DNA of 64,000 bases from Collinsella aerofaciens (lineage in GTDB: Bacteria > Actinomycetota > Coriobacteriia > Coriobacteriales > Coriobacteriaceae). Positions 27,244 to 35,721 of this stretch are shown one piece after another. A program made the position numbers and the translations under genes. The DNA lies in contig NZ_JAQLDQ010000001.1 of the NCBI RefSeq assembly GCF_028209395.1, forward strand, positions 238,208-302,207, read 5' to 3'. Below the pieces are notes generated by a model that was not told the DNA's origin, searched no databases, and saw nothing but the letters and a program-made list of their open reading frames with translations. Each line of letters opens with the position of its first letter. Positions within the stretch are counted from its first letter, which is position 1.

Positions 27244-27867
27244 CTACCTGATGAAGTTGGTCCTAGCGCGATCGGCCTGGGGGGCTTCGATGCCGGCGGC
27301 CTTTCCCGCCTCGATGCAACGTAGGAGCCAGGCCATGTTTTTGCCGATGTTTCGCATGGTGGCAAGGCCTTCGGCGTCCTGGGCGGCCTCGCCCGGCATG
27401 GCGCCAAAGACGTTGTTCCAGTAGGTGGATGCCACCACGGGCATCTGGTTGATGGTGAAGTATTTGTTGAGCACATCGAAGGTGGTCGACGTGCCACCGC
27501 GACGGGCAACGGCGACAGCGGCGCCCGGCTTGTGCGCAAAGGCCTTGCTGCCAGCATAGAATGCACGGTCGAGGGCAGAGAGGATGCGTCCGCTGGGATG
27601 CGCGTAGTAGACGGGCGAACCAAAGACAAAGCCGTCTGCCTGCTCGGCAGCGGCAATCAGCTCGTTGACCATATCGTCGTCAAAGGTGCAGCGGCAATCG
27701 AGCTTGCCGCACTGGCCGCACCCGATGCAATCGCGAATAGGCTTGGCGCCCAGCTGAAACACCTGCGTCTCAATGCCCTCTGCGTTGAGCTGCTCGGCAA
27801 TCTCGGCGAGTGCGCGGTCGGTGTTGCCGTTTGCCTTGGGGCTGCCATTGACCAAAAGAACCTTCAT
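27244..27867 (-). CDS. NAD(P)H-dependent FMN reductase/flavodoxin-fold protein
   Basis: A 207-residue flavodoxin-like protein. It opens with the FMN phosphate loop LVNGSPKANGNTDRAL, then a Cys cluster CIGCGQCGKLDCRC near residues 49-62, the isoalloxazine loop GSPVYYAHPSG and GAAVAVARRGGTSTTFD. The Cys cluster is like that in iron-sulfur flavoproteins, but many relatives with one or two of these Cys bind no cluster. ATG at 27867 follows GAGGGAG. Probably co-transcribed with the ArsC-like gene. Likely an electron-transfer or quinone/nitro reductase. Confidence 0.82.
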   Translation of the reverse strand: MKVLLVNGSPKANGNTDRALAEIAEQLNAEGIETQVFQLGAKPIRDCIGCGQCGKLDCRCTFDDDMVNELIAAAEQADGFVFGSPVYYAHPSGRILSALDRAFYAGSKAFAHKPGAAVAVARRGGTSTTFDVLNKYFTINQMPVVASTYWNNVFGAMPGEAAQDAEGLATMRNIGKNMAWLLRCIEAGKAAGIEAPQADRARTNFIR

Positions 27868-28019
27868 CACAAACTCCCTCTGCTGTCGGTGACTTCTGCG
27901 GAGGATTATCGCACGAGCGGGCAGATGGCGTGGGGCGCGATTCCAGCGACCGCCCATCATGCGCCCCGTCTCGATCGGTAGCTTCATCCGAGTGTTTCTC
28001 GGGGCCGGGAAGCCGGCCC

Positions 28020-28155
28020 CGAGGGCCAACGGCGGGCTCGCTCACCAGGTACGAGAGGGACACGGTCCAGAGTATGTTGGAGCTCGGGGCCTCATGCAAG
28101 CCGATTGTGAGGAGTCTGGGCAGGTCGCCTTCGATGGCGAACTCTGAGGTCTTAG
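28020..28155 (+). pseudogene. Relic of an IS30-family transposase N-terminus
   Basis: One frame reads SLTRYERDTVQSMLELGASC then PIVRSLGRSPSMANSEV, which is the N-terminal helix-turn-helix of IS30 transposases (LTxxER, GxSxxxIAxxLGRSPST). There is no start codon with a ribosome site and the match ends after about 45 codons. A GC-rich inverted repeat (CTCGGGGCCGG and its complement, 27998-28023) adjoins it. The insertion element has otherwise been lost. Confidence 0.6.
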
Positions 28156-28271
28156 AAGGCGGGCTGCTGCGGCGGCTATGGTTTATACTAAGGCGGTTGC
28201 TATCGAGTAATTCATACTTGGTTTGATTCGATTGTGAATGCGTAACTAGGATGGAAAGCAAAGGAAACTCT

Positions 28272-28592
28272 ATGGAAACAGAGGATGCTGTTTGCTTGAT
28301 GACTTCGATTGCCTTGATTGTCCTTTCAATCCAATACCGAAGAGGAAGATGGCTCTGCTCAATTGCTGGATATGATGTCACAAAAAGGGAGAGCGAGATT
28401 GATATACGCCCCTACGCAAAGCTGATTTCTTCTGTGACGTTATGGATGGGGCTGCTGTTTTTCTTGTGGGCGGTAGAGGGCTGGGTACGCGATTGGAATA
28501 CCAGCGTTTTTGAAGTTTTGGTTCTACTTCTGTTCAGCTTGGCCTCTTTGTCGTTCGTGCGGCTCGTTAGGTTTGTGTTTATGAGGCGATAG
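28272..28592 (+). CDS. Small membrane protein, DUF3784-like
   Basis: A 106-residue protein with three hydrophobic segments and the phrase SIAGYDVTKRES between the first two, resembling the GYNT-type loop of DUF3784 proteins; that match is tentative. ATG at 28272 follows AAAGGAAA, whereas the ATG at 28251 has no site. The gene is clearly AT-richer than its neighbours and uses different codons, and it lies beside an IS30 relic, so it was probably acquired horizontally. Confidence 0.55.
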   Translation: METEDAVCLMTSIALIVLSIQYRRGRWLCSIAGYDVTKRESEIDIRPYAKLISSVTLWMGLLFFLWAVEGWVRDWNTSVFEVLVLLLFSLASLSFVRLVRFVFMRR

Positions 28593-28878
28593 CCAGCGGA
28601 AGTGGCTGGACGACAAAATGGACCAATGCAGCCAATTGTCAATAGAATTTGATAGGCTTGGCTTAACAGATTTACTCGAGGGCATATCCGTGGCGGGGGA
28701 TAGGTTCTATCTTGTTGAGCACTTATTTGCATCAGGCAAAGTAAACCAAGAGTATCGAAACGGTGCCCCCGGGCCCGCTAGGGACTGCGGGGGGGGCGTT
28801 CGGCTAACTGCGGGTACGGCCTATTTGCCCAATGTGTTCGCCCGAGATCGGAAATTAACCATCATGCGCCCCATAACG
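28593..28878. other. AT-rich to GC-rich junction, no supported gene
   Basis: A frame from 28618 (MDQCSQLSIEFDRLGLTDLL...) is open and AT-rich to about 28760 but then runs into GC-rich sequence with a G8 run (28789-28796) that looks non-coding. It may be the start of a broken gene. Nothing else is recognisable before the GGDEF gene ends at 28879. Confidence 0.4.
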
Positions 28879-30411
28879 CTAGTCCAGCTTGGTGCCCGGT
28901 ACCTGTGGCGCCTCTTTAATCAGCGCATTAAGTTCGTTCAAAATGGAAACGGGCTGTCGGTCGACGGCGTCCAGATGAAGCGTCGCCACGCGAAGGGGCG
29001 GCTGATATTCAAATGAGCCGAGGAGCACGGGCGATCCCAAGAACCGTTCGATTTCGTCTGCAACCGCGTCGGTCTCTTCGGGATCAAAGTCGTCAAAGAG
29101 CGCCACGAACATCGGTCCGGTCGAGCGGAACAGACGACCCTTGCCGCGCGAGCAATCCATGAGGCAGGCGGCGCTTTCTGCCAAAACGCGGTCGCCTGCA
29201 TCAAAGCCAAAGCGGGCATTGACCTGTGCGATTTCGTCGATTTTAATGGCGATCAAGCCCGCGTTTCGTGCCACGCGACGCATCTCGCCAATGGCGTTGA
29301 CCAGGGCGTGGATATCGCCCAGACCGGTCACGGAATCGGTCGTATCTGCCAAGCTTCGGTTGGTGACAATGCCCACATACATGTTGGGCTCGGTATCGGT
29401 GCCGTCCAGGCGGTAACCTGTGCAGTCGCAAAGCGCGTATTTTCCGGCGGTATTCATGACGCGATACTGCATGCAGTGGAAGTGCCACGTGCCGTTTACC
29501 ACCATATCGAGCTCGGCACGTACGTTGTCGCGGTCCTCGGGGTGAACACGGGCAAGCCATATATCGAGCGAGTTGTAGGGATGCTGGGAGGGTAGGTCAA
29601 AATCGCGCACGGCATTAACCGACCATTGCGATTCGCCGGTGTCGAGGTTAATGATGAACGGATAGCGTGTCTCGGAGCTCATGGAGATCGCTTGGAACAC
29701 TCGGTCGTTGCAGGGGGGGGGTTGTTCGGTGACCGGGCGTTGCGGCGCATCGCCTTCTTCCGGTTGTTGCACACGGTACATGAGCTTGTAGCGATACATT
29801 TTGCGGTCGGCGTCCTTTGTCATCTGGCGACGCGTATCGCCTGCAAGCGGGTCGACGCGCGAGCAGCCAAAGCTAAAGCTGGCGATCATGGGCGCCTTGC
29901 CGTCCGATGTTGCCTCGATAAGATTGGCACGCGTCCGCTCCAGGCGCTGCTCGAGCTCGGCTTCGTCTGTCGTGGGGGATATAAGTACAAATTCGTCTCC
30001 ACCGATACGGAACAGCAACTCATCGTGCTCCATTGTCTCGGTGAGTGCGCGGCAGATGCTCAGAATGTAGCGATTGCCCTCGGCGTGGCCAAACTTATCG
30101 TTGCAATGCTTAAGGCGGTCGATATCGATATAGGCGCAGGTGAAGGGGGTGCCTTTGCGCCAGAGCTGATCGACATGGCGGTCGAGTCCGCCACGGTTGC
30201 CAAGACTGGTGAGCGAGTCGATATAGGCGCCGTGCTCAAGCAGCTCGCGTTCTTGTTGCAGGATGGCGAGCGTTTTCTGCAGTTGCTCGCCGATGGCACG
30301 CAGCTCCGGGGGCAGCGCGGCAACATCGAGCTCGGTGGTTGAGGCCCCGTTCGCAAGTCGCTGAAGATGAGCGATGATTGATTGCTCGCCCAGGCGATAC
30401 GACTCGTTCAT
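28879..30411 (-). CDS. Diguanylate cyclase: GGDEF-PAS-degenerate GGDEF
   Basis: A 510-residue soluble signalling protein. After a short helical N-terminus, a GGDEF domain (about 70-215) has LTSLGNRGGLDRH and an intact FRIGGDEF site, so it should make cyclic-di-GMP. A PAS-like domain (about 255-365, LDTGESQWSVNAVRDFDLP) follows, then a second GGDEF-like domain (about 370-490) whose active motif is replaced (RSTGPMFVALF), likely non-catalytic. A C9 tract codes PPP at 29713-29721 and is a potential slippage site. ATG at 30411 follows AAGGAGG. No membrane helix is present. Confidence 0.85.
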   Translation of the reverse strand: MNESYRLGEQSIIAHLQRLANGASTTELDVAALPPELRAIGEQLQKTLAILQQERELLEHGAYIDSLTSLGNRGGLDRHVDQLWRKGTPFTCAYIDIDRLKHCNDKFGHAEGNRYILSICRALTETMEHDELLFRIGGDEFVLISPTTDEAELEQRLERTRANLIEATSDGKAPMIASFSFGCSRVDPLAGDTRRQMTKDADRKMYRYKLMYRVQQPEEGDAPQRPVTEQPPPCNDRVFQAISMSSETRYPFIINLDTGESQWSVNAVRDFDLPSQHPYNSLDIWLARVHPEDRDNVRAELDMVVNGTWHFHCMQYRVMNTAGKYALCDCTGYRLDGTDTEPNMYVGIVTNRSLADTTDSVTGLGDIHALVNAIGEMRRVARNAGLIAIKIDEIAQVNARFGFDAGDRVLAESAACLMDCSRGKGRLFRSTGPMFVALFDDFDPEETDAVADEIERFLGSPVLLGSFEYQPPLRVATLHLDAVDRQPVSILNELNALIKEAPQVPGTKLD

Positions 30412-30536
30412 GATGGATGACCTCCTTGGATGGAACAATGGTTTGTATCTTACTCCCAATTTGGTTTAGATTGGGGTATTAGTTAGCTCATGGGAACAAA
30501 CGCTCCCTCGACGGTGGCGTTTTGCGCGCGAGCGTA

Positions 30537-33254
30537 TCAGTTGTTGTCGCCACCGTCGAGCAATGCTTCAAAATCCTCCGCCGGCATGGGGCGGTAGTAG
30601 AGGAAGCCCTGAGCGTAGCGGGCGCCCATTTGGAGCAGCATGTTCGCCTGCTCGTCTGTCTCGATGCCTTCGATCACCACGGGCAGATGGAGCGACTGCG
30701 CCATCTCGAGCATTGATGAAATGATTTGCGCACTGCGGTCTTGATCGCCGTCGACGGGCACAAACGTGCGGTCGAGCTTAATGACATCGACGTTGACGTT
30801 CTTGAGCATCGCGAGCGTGGACTGGCCGGTGCCAAAATCGTCCATGTAGGTCGAGAAGCCGCGGTTGTGCAGGTCGGCCGTCAGCTTATCCACAGCTTCG
30901 GACTCTCCCGTATAAGCCGTCTCGGTGATCTCGATGCGCATGAGCTCGGGCGGCAGGTTGTATTGGGCGGCGAGTGCCCCCATGTGTTCGGCAACGTCGC
31001 AGGTAAGAATATCCACGCGCGACACGTTGAGCGAGATCGGAACCACGCGCAGCCCTCGATCGATGCGCTTGCGCAGCCACAGGGCAACGCCCTGCCAAAC
31101 GTATTTGTCGAGTGTCACCACAAAACCGCTTTCCTCGAGAGCGGGGATAAAGGTGACGGGTGAAATGAGGGAACCATCCTTGTCGATCCAGCGCGTGAGC
31201 GCCTCGGCGCCAATGATCTCGCCGGTTTCCATGTCGACCTGGGGCTGCAGGTAGTAGGTAATGCGGCCGTTTGAGAGCGCATATTGGAATTCGGTCAGCG
31301 TGCGGTGGAACGCGATTTCGCGTTCGTACTCCTCGGGGCGGAAAACGGCAATGCGCTCCTTAAAGTCGTTTTTTGCGCGCCGATTGGTAAACATAGCCTT
31401 GGCCTGCGCATCGATGGTGATTTCCTCGTTGGAGTCGATGGGGTAGACGCCCATGGACGGCCAGAAGCCCACGCCGTCATCATACTTGGCCACGGCCTGG
31501 CGAACGCGGCTATAAATCTGATGGACGGTGTCGTGTTCAAAGGGGATGAGTATGCAAAAGTCGTCTTGGCCCCAGTACCCTGCGACGCCCATGTCGGCAT
31601 TCTCGATGTCCTTGAGGACCGTGCCCACGTCGGCGAGCATGCGGTCGCCCTCGGCCTGTCCGTGCCATTCGTTGAACAGTCGCATGTGTCCCATGTCGAC
31701 GGTGGCGATGCACCAGGCGCCGTCACGCCTTGTCTGGAGAAATGCGTTGGCGCGTCGCATAAACTCGCTGGGTCGACAGAGGCCTGTGAGCGTATCGATG
31801 CGTTCGGCGATGGCGCTTTTGCGCTCTATCTCGGGTATGGGGAGGCTGTCGTTGGGAACAAGTCCGCCGGCCGTGCGAAGGCGACGGTCGAGTTCGCCTA
31901 AAACGGCGGTCGCTTGGTTGGCTAGGCGCTCGTAGAAGGCCGGGACGACAAGACAGACGGGAGTAATGGTATCGCCCGCGATTCGAACGGGAGCGAAAAC
32001 GGCCTCTTTTATATGATGGACCAGTTGCTCGAATGCCTCATGGTCCAAATCGTTACTGAGCACGACAAACTGGACGCTTCGTGAGCGGTAGACGCGACTC
32101 CTGCCACGGGTGATCGACAACATGCGGCCTGCGTATTCGGCGAGCATGTTGTCGACAGCCTCGGCTCCGTAAAGCTCGTTGAGCTTTGTCGTGCCGCGAA
32201 CGCGCACCGCTATAAGCCCCGTCTCGCAACAGTCGCGACGGCAGGCATCGATAGCGTTGAGCAACATGCGCTGCGTTCCAAGGCCCGTGGCGGCGTCGAC
32301 GGTCTCGGCAAGCGAGTGGTTGACGAGCTCGCCAACATAGAGCGAGGGGACATTTCCGTCGCCGTCGATACGAAACCCGCGAGCACGGCAGAGAACGTAG
32401 TCGCCGGTGGCGTTGCGCACGCGGTATTGCATGACGCGACGGTGCTTGGAGCCGTTATAGATCTGGTCGATATCGTCGCTATAGGCCTCGAGGTCATCGG
32501 GATGGACGCGCGTTTTCCAGTAATCGTGGCAGTTGTCTATATGCTCCGAAGGAAGGCCAAGATCGCGCATAGCGCCTTGTGACCAAAGGGTGCGATGTTT
32601 GTCCAGGTTCTCGATAAAGAAATAGCGGCCTTCGTTGAGCATCGAAAGGGCGTCGAAAATGCGATCGCTAACTTCGAAATCGTCGGCGTGGACTTGCGTG
32701 ATATTGCGTCGATCAAGGTGCACGGCATGGCGCAGCTTGTAGTCGTACATGCGATGGTCGGCATCGAGCGTCATGCGATTGGAGGCTTCGCCCAGGGCGG
32801 GGTCGGCGTGTGACACTCCGTAGCTAAATGAGTGAGGCATCTCGGAATCGTTATTTTTGAGCAGGACCTCTCGACAGTGCTCCAGACGTTCGGCAAGGTC
32901 ATCCTCGGTCGCGATTGTGGACAGGATGGCAAACTCGTCGCCTCCCAGGCGAAATGCCGCCTCATCCACCTTCATATACAGCTTGAGATAGAGGCTCACC
33001 TGCAAGATATAGCGGTTGCCCTCGTCGTGTCCAAAGATGTCGTTGCAGTGCTTAAGGTTATCGATGTCGATAAACGCCATGGTTACGGGCAATTCCTGCT
33101 CCCAGATTTCCTCGAGGGAACGGGTAAAGCCGCCGCGGTTGCCAAGACCGGTGAGCTCGTCGGTAAAGGCAGTCCTGATCAGATCGTCCTGACGCTCGAG
33201 AAGGTCACGGATGGTCTTTTCGAGCGTCTCGGTGTAATTGCTGGCGATATCCAT
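30537..33254 (-). CDS. Cyclic-di-GMP hybrid: GGDEF-PAS-GGDEF-GGDEF-EAL
   Basis: A 905-residue protein. Domain 1 is a GGDEF with intact FRLGGDEF; then a PAS-like domain (WSQGAMRDLGLP), a degenerate GGDEF (VYRSRSVQFVVLS), another degenerate one with WGQDDFCIL, and a C-terminal EAL domain. EAL catalytic residues are present: GAEALTRW, IEITETAY, DDFGTGQSTL, IKLDR and IEGIETDEQ, so phosphodiesterase activity is expected. The first 390 residues match the neighbouring gene's architecture, implying duplication. Start at ATG 33254 (AGGAAG upstream); a GTG at 33311 lacks a site. It may balance or override the neighbour's cyclase. Confidence 0.85.
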   Translation of the reverse strand: MDIASNYTETLEKTIRDLLERQDDLIRTAFTDELTGLGNRGGFTRSLEEIWEQELPVTMAFIDIDNLKHCNDIFGHDEGNRYILQVSLYLKLYMKVDEAAFRLGGDEFAILSTIATEDDLAERLEHCREVLLKNNDSEMPHSFSYGVSHADPALGEASNRMTLDADHRMYDYKLRHAVHLDRRNITQVHADDFEVSDRIFDALSMLNEGRYFFIENLDKHRTLWSQGAMRDLGLPSEHIDNCHDYWKTRVHPDDLEAYSDDIDQIYNGSKHRRVMQYRVRNATGDYVLCRARGFRIDGDGNVPSLYVGELVNHSLAETVDAATGLGTQRMLLNAIDACRRDCCETGLIAVRVRGTTKLNELYGAEAVDNMLAEYAGRMLSITRGRSRVYRSRSVQFVVLSNDLDHEAFEQLVHHIKEAVFAPVRIAGDTITPVCLVVPAFYERLANQATAVLGELDRRLRTAGGLVPNDSLPIPEIERKSAIAERIDTLTGLCRPSEFMRRANAFLQTRRDGAWCIATVDMGHMRLFNEWHGQAEGDRMLADVGTVLKDIENADMGVAGYWGQDDFCILIPFEHDTVHQIYSRVRQAVAKYDDGVGFWPSMGVYPIDSNEEITIDAQAKAMFTNRRAKNDFKERIAVFRPEEYEREIAFHRTLTEFQYALSNGRITYYLQPQVDMETGEIIGAEALTRWIDKDGSLISPVTFIPALEESGFVVTLDKYVWQGVALWLRKRIDRGLRVVPISLNVSRVDILTCDVAEHMGALAAQYNLPPELMRIEITETAYTGESEAVDKLTADLHNRGFSTYMDDFGTGQSTLAMLKNVNVDVIKLDRTFVPVDGDQDRSAQIISSMLEMAQSLHLPVVIEGIETDEQANMLLQMGARYAQGFLYYRPMPAEDFEALLDGGDNN

Positions 33255-33578
33255 GCTGTAAGCGGCTTCCTGAGGTCGGGGTGTATTGCGTCGGGCGAGC
33301 TCGTTGTACACACGCGTTGCTGCTCAACGCTTTGCGTGTATCCAGGCCCCCGCCTTGCTGCGTCGCTGGTTTAATATGTCGGTCCGTGTTCGCTGCTGAT
33401 AACTATTGAGTAGTATAAACAACAATAGAGGATTGTATATGGGTGCCCCTGCCGCGGGCGGCTATTATTCGCCAATCGGTAGCGTGACGATGCGATGCTC
33501 GATATAAATGCGACTGAGTCGATATATGTTGGCGGGTATACTTGTTCCGCTTTAAAACACGGGAACGGAGATGGTCGC
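33255..33578. other. Divergent promoter region
   Basis: The gap between the EAL gene and the patatin gene contains AT-rich sequence (about 33398-33440 and 33500-33540) suited to two divergent promoters. No conserved gene, repeat or structured element was recognised. Confidence 0.5.
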
Positions 33579-34448
33579 ATGGCACAGCCAGACACGACGC
33601 GCACGGTGGGGCTTGCGCTCGAGGGAGGCGGCTACCGCGGTATGTATACGGCGGGCGTGCTCGACGTATGGATGGAGCACGGCTTAACCTGCGACCATAT
33701 GGTGGGTGTCTCGGCGGGCGCGGCGTTTGGCTACAACTTTAAATCGCGCCAGATCGGCCGCGCCATTCGCTACAACAAGGCCTATTGCGCTGACAAGCGC
33801 TATGCGAGCGTGACCAGCTGGCTGCGAACCGGCGATATGTTCAATGCCGATTTTGCCTATCACGAGGTGCCTATCGAGCGCGATCCCATCGACTTGGAGG
33901 CGTATCGCGCCTGCCCCATGCGATTTACGTGCGTGTGTACCGATATCGAGACGGGCAAGGCCGTCTATCACGATCTGCCGTATGGCGACGAGCGCGATAT
34001 CGAGTGGATTCGGGCGTCGTCGGCGATTCCCGTGGCGACGCGTCCTGTTGCCATCGAGGGTCGTAAGTACTTGGATGGCGGTGTTGCCGATTCCATTCCC
34101 AGCGCTTGGCTGTTTGCGCAGGGCTATGATCGCAACGTGGTGGTGCTGACGCAGCCGGCAGGCTTTGTAAAGCAGCCCAATAGCGTGATGCCTATGCTGC
34201 GTCGCGTGTATCGTCACTATCCGGAGTTTGTTGCGGCGCTTGAGCATCGGCACGAGGTCTACAATGCCACGCTCGATGACCTGGCGCGTCGCGAAGCCGC
34301 TGGCGAGATCTTTGTGGTGCGGCCGAGCGAATCGGTGAAGGTGCCGTCGCTGTGCCGCGAGCCCGAGGAACTCGAGCGCATCTACCAGATCGGCCGCCGC
34401 GATGCGGAGGCGACGTTGCCCGCGCTGGAAGCGTATCTGGCAGGGTAG
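33579..34448 (+). CDS. Patatin-like phospholipase
   Basis: A 289-residue patatin-family serine hydrolase (YjjU/RssA type). The oxyanion loop is EGGGYRGMYTAGV, the nucleophile elbow is GVSAGAAFG (GxSxG), and the dyad Asp is in YLDGGVADS near residue 167. No signal peptide, so it acts in the cytoplasm, probably on acyl lipids. The ATG at 33579 has GGAG eight bases upstream. It is monocistronic and followed by a palindrome cluster. Confidence 0.88.
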   Translation: MAQPDTTRTVGLALEGGGYRGMYTAGVLDVWMEHGLTCDHMVGVSAGAAFGYNFKSRQIGRAIRYNKAYCADKRYASVTSWLRTGDMFNADFAYHEVPIERDPIDLEAYRACPMRFTCVCTDIETGKAVYHDLPYGDERDIEWIRASSAIPVATRPVAIEGRKYLDGGVADSIPSAWLFAQGYDRNVVVLTQPAGFVKQPNSVMPMLRRVYRHYPEFVAALEHRHEVYNATLDDLARREAAGEIFVVRPSESVKVPSLCREPEELERIYQIGRRDAEATLPALEAYLAG

Positions 34449-34471
34449 GGGCCGCGGTCGCGGTCGTCGGC

Positions 34472-34640
34472 GGAAAGCGCATCCCAGAATTTGCGCTCAA
34501 AACGGGATGCAGTTTCCCGGACGGCGGGTTTTGGAAACGGCGTCCCAGAATCTGCGCCTAGAACGGGATGCGGTTTCCCAACGGAGCTTCATGCGGAAAG
34601 CGCATCCCAGAATGGACGTCCAAACTGGGATGCGCTTTCC
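34472..34640. repeat. Three 46-bp palindromic repeats, GGAAAGCGCATCCCAGAAT family
   Basis: Units at 34472-34517, 34533-34578 and 34595-34640 are each 46 bp: GGAAAGCGCATCCCAGAAT-type left arm, a variable 10-13 base centre and a GGGATGCGCTTTCC-type right arm. Period is 61-62 bp with 15-16 bp spacers. The array lies between the convergent patatin and thiE genes and shares its design (palindrome plus fixed spacer) with the 3552-3850 array, though not its sequence. Confidence 0.9.
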
Positions 34641-34684
34641 GCTATTGAAGATATGGGACTGCGGAGCAACTGCTCGGTCTAGGC

Positions 34685-35380
34685 TTATGCCTGCTGCCAG
34701 GTGTCGACGAGCTCCTTGGCTGCGGCGTAGGGGTCGTCGGCACTGCAGACGGCGCTCACCACAAAGAAGCCGTCGACGCCGGTAGTCTTGAGCTGCGGCA
34801 GATCGGCCGTTTTGACGCCGCCGCCCACCACGATGGGCACGGGGCTTGCTGCATGGAGGGCAGCCAGGTCCTCAAAGCTCTTGGTGATGATGGAGCCATC
34901 TGCCGCGCGTCCGCAGTCGCGCTTGGTCTCGGTCTCGTGAAGCGGGCCCACGCCCAGGTAATCGACCAGGCTCATATCGGCGGTCTTGACGTACTCGAGC
35001 ATCTCCTCGCAGCGGGCGGAAAGGCCCACGATGGCATCGGGACCCAGCAGCTTGCGGCAGACCTCGACGGGGATATCGCTCTGGCCCACGTGCACGCCGT
35101 CGACGGCGATGCCCTGCTCGCGTGCGGCAAGTACGCAGTCAAGGCGGTCGTCGATCAGCAGCGCGACCTGCCCGGTTTTGCCGGCCTGGGCGATGGCCTG
35201 CGCGGCATCGCCCGTCAGTGCGATGATCTCGCGGGCGCTTGCCACCTTGGAGCGCACTTGGATGCAGGTAAAGCCGGCGTCGAGTGCCTGGGCCACCACA
35301 TCGCCCACGGGGCGTCCGAGGGTGTTTTCGGGGCCGAGTACCAGATAGGCAGAGATATCAAGGTTGTCGCGGATGCTCAT
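34685..35380 (-). CDS. thiE: Thiamine phosphate synthase
   Basis: A 231-residue TIM-barrel enzyme joining HMP-pyrophosphate and thiazole phosphate to thiamine phosphate. Family motifs: CIQVRSK, LLIDDRLDCVLA, VDGVHVGQSD, VGLSARCEEM, DYLGVGPLHETETK and VVGGGV. The ATG overlaps the upstream gene's stop by four bases. It is the last gene of the TPP-riboswitch operon with thiM, consistent with thiazole salvage; no thiC/thiG is visible here. Confidence 0.95.
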   Translation of the reverse strand: MSIRDNLDISAYLVLGPENTLGRPVGDVVAQALDAGFTCIQVRSKVASAREIIALTGDAAQAIAQAGKTGQVALLIDDRLDCVLAAREQGIAVDGVHVGQSDIPVEVCRKLLGPDAIVGLSARCEEMLEYVKTADMSLVDYLGVGPLHETETKRDCGRAADGSIITKSFEDLAALHAASPVPIVVGGGVKTADLPQLKTTGVDGFFVVSAVCSADDPYAAAKELVDTWQQA

Positions 35381-35718
35381 CGTGCTTCCTCCTGCTTTTT
35401 GATCTGAGCTTCCATGCGCTCGAGTTTGCCGGTCATGGTATCGGTAAAACCGGGGCGAATATCGGCTTTGAGCACGACTTCGGTACGGATACCTTTGCTC
35501 GCCAACACAAAGGTTGCGTCGCGCACGACCTGCATGACCTCGTCCCAGTCGCCCTCGATCTCGGTGAACATCGAGGTGGTGCGATTAGGAAGGCCGCTCT
35601 CGCGAATGACGCGCACGACCTCGGCGACCTCGGCGGATAGCTCGTCACCGGTGCCGCACGGGGCGATGGCCACGGCGACCAGGGTGTTCATGCCGGCATT
35701 GGTTGCGGGCTCGGACAT
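35377..35718 (-). CDS. Thiamine-binding protein, MTH1187/YkoF-like (DUF77)
   Basis: A 113-residue ferredoxin-like-fold protein of the MTH1187/YqgV group (AVAIAPCGTGDELSAEVAEVV, NRTTSMFTEIEGDWDEV). Members bind thiamine or HMP and are often found with thi genes. It lies three bases after thiM and overlaps thiE by four, so it is within the salvage operon. It may buffer thiamine or pass on the pyrimidine precursor; the exact role in this family is not settled. Confidence 0.82.
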   Translation of the reverse strand: MSEPATNAGMNTLVAVAIAPCGTGDELSAEVAEVVRVIRESGLPNRTTSMFTEIEGDWDEVMQVVRDATFVLASKGIRTEVVLKADIRPGFTDTMTGKLERMEAQIKKQEEAR

Positions 35719-35721
35719 GGC

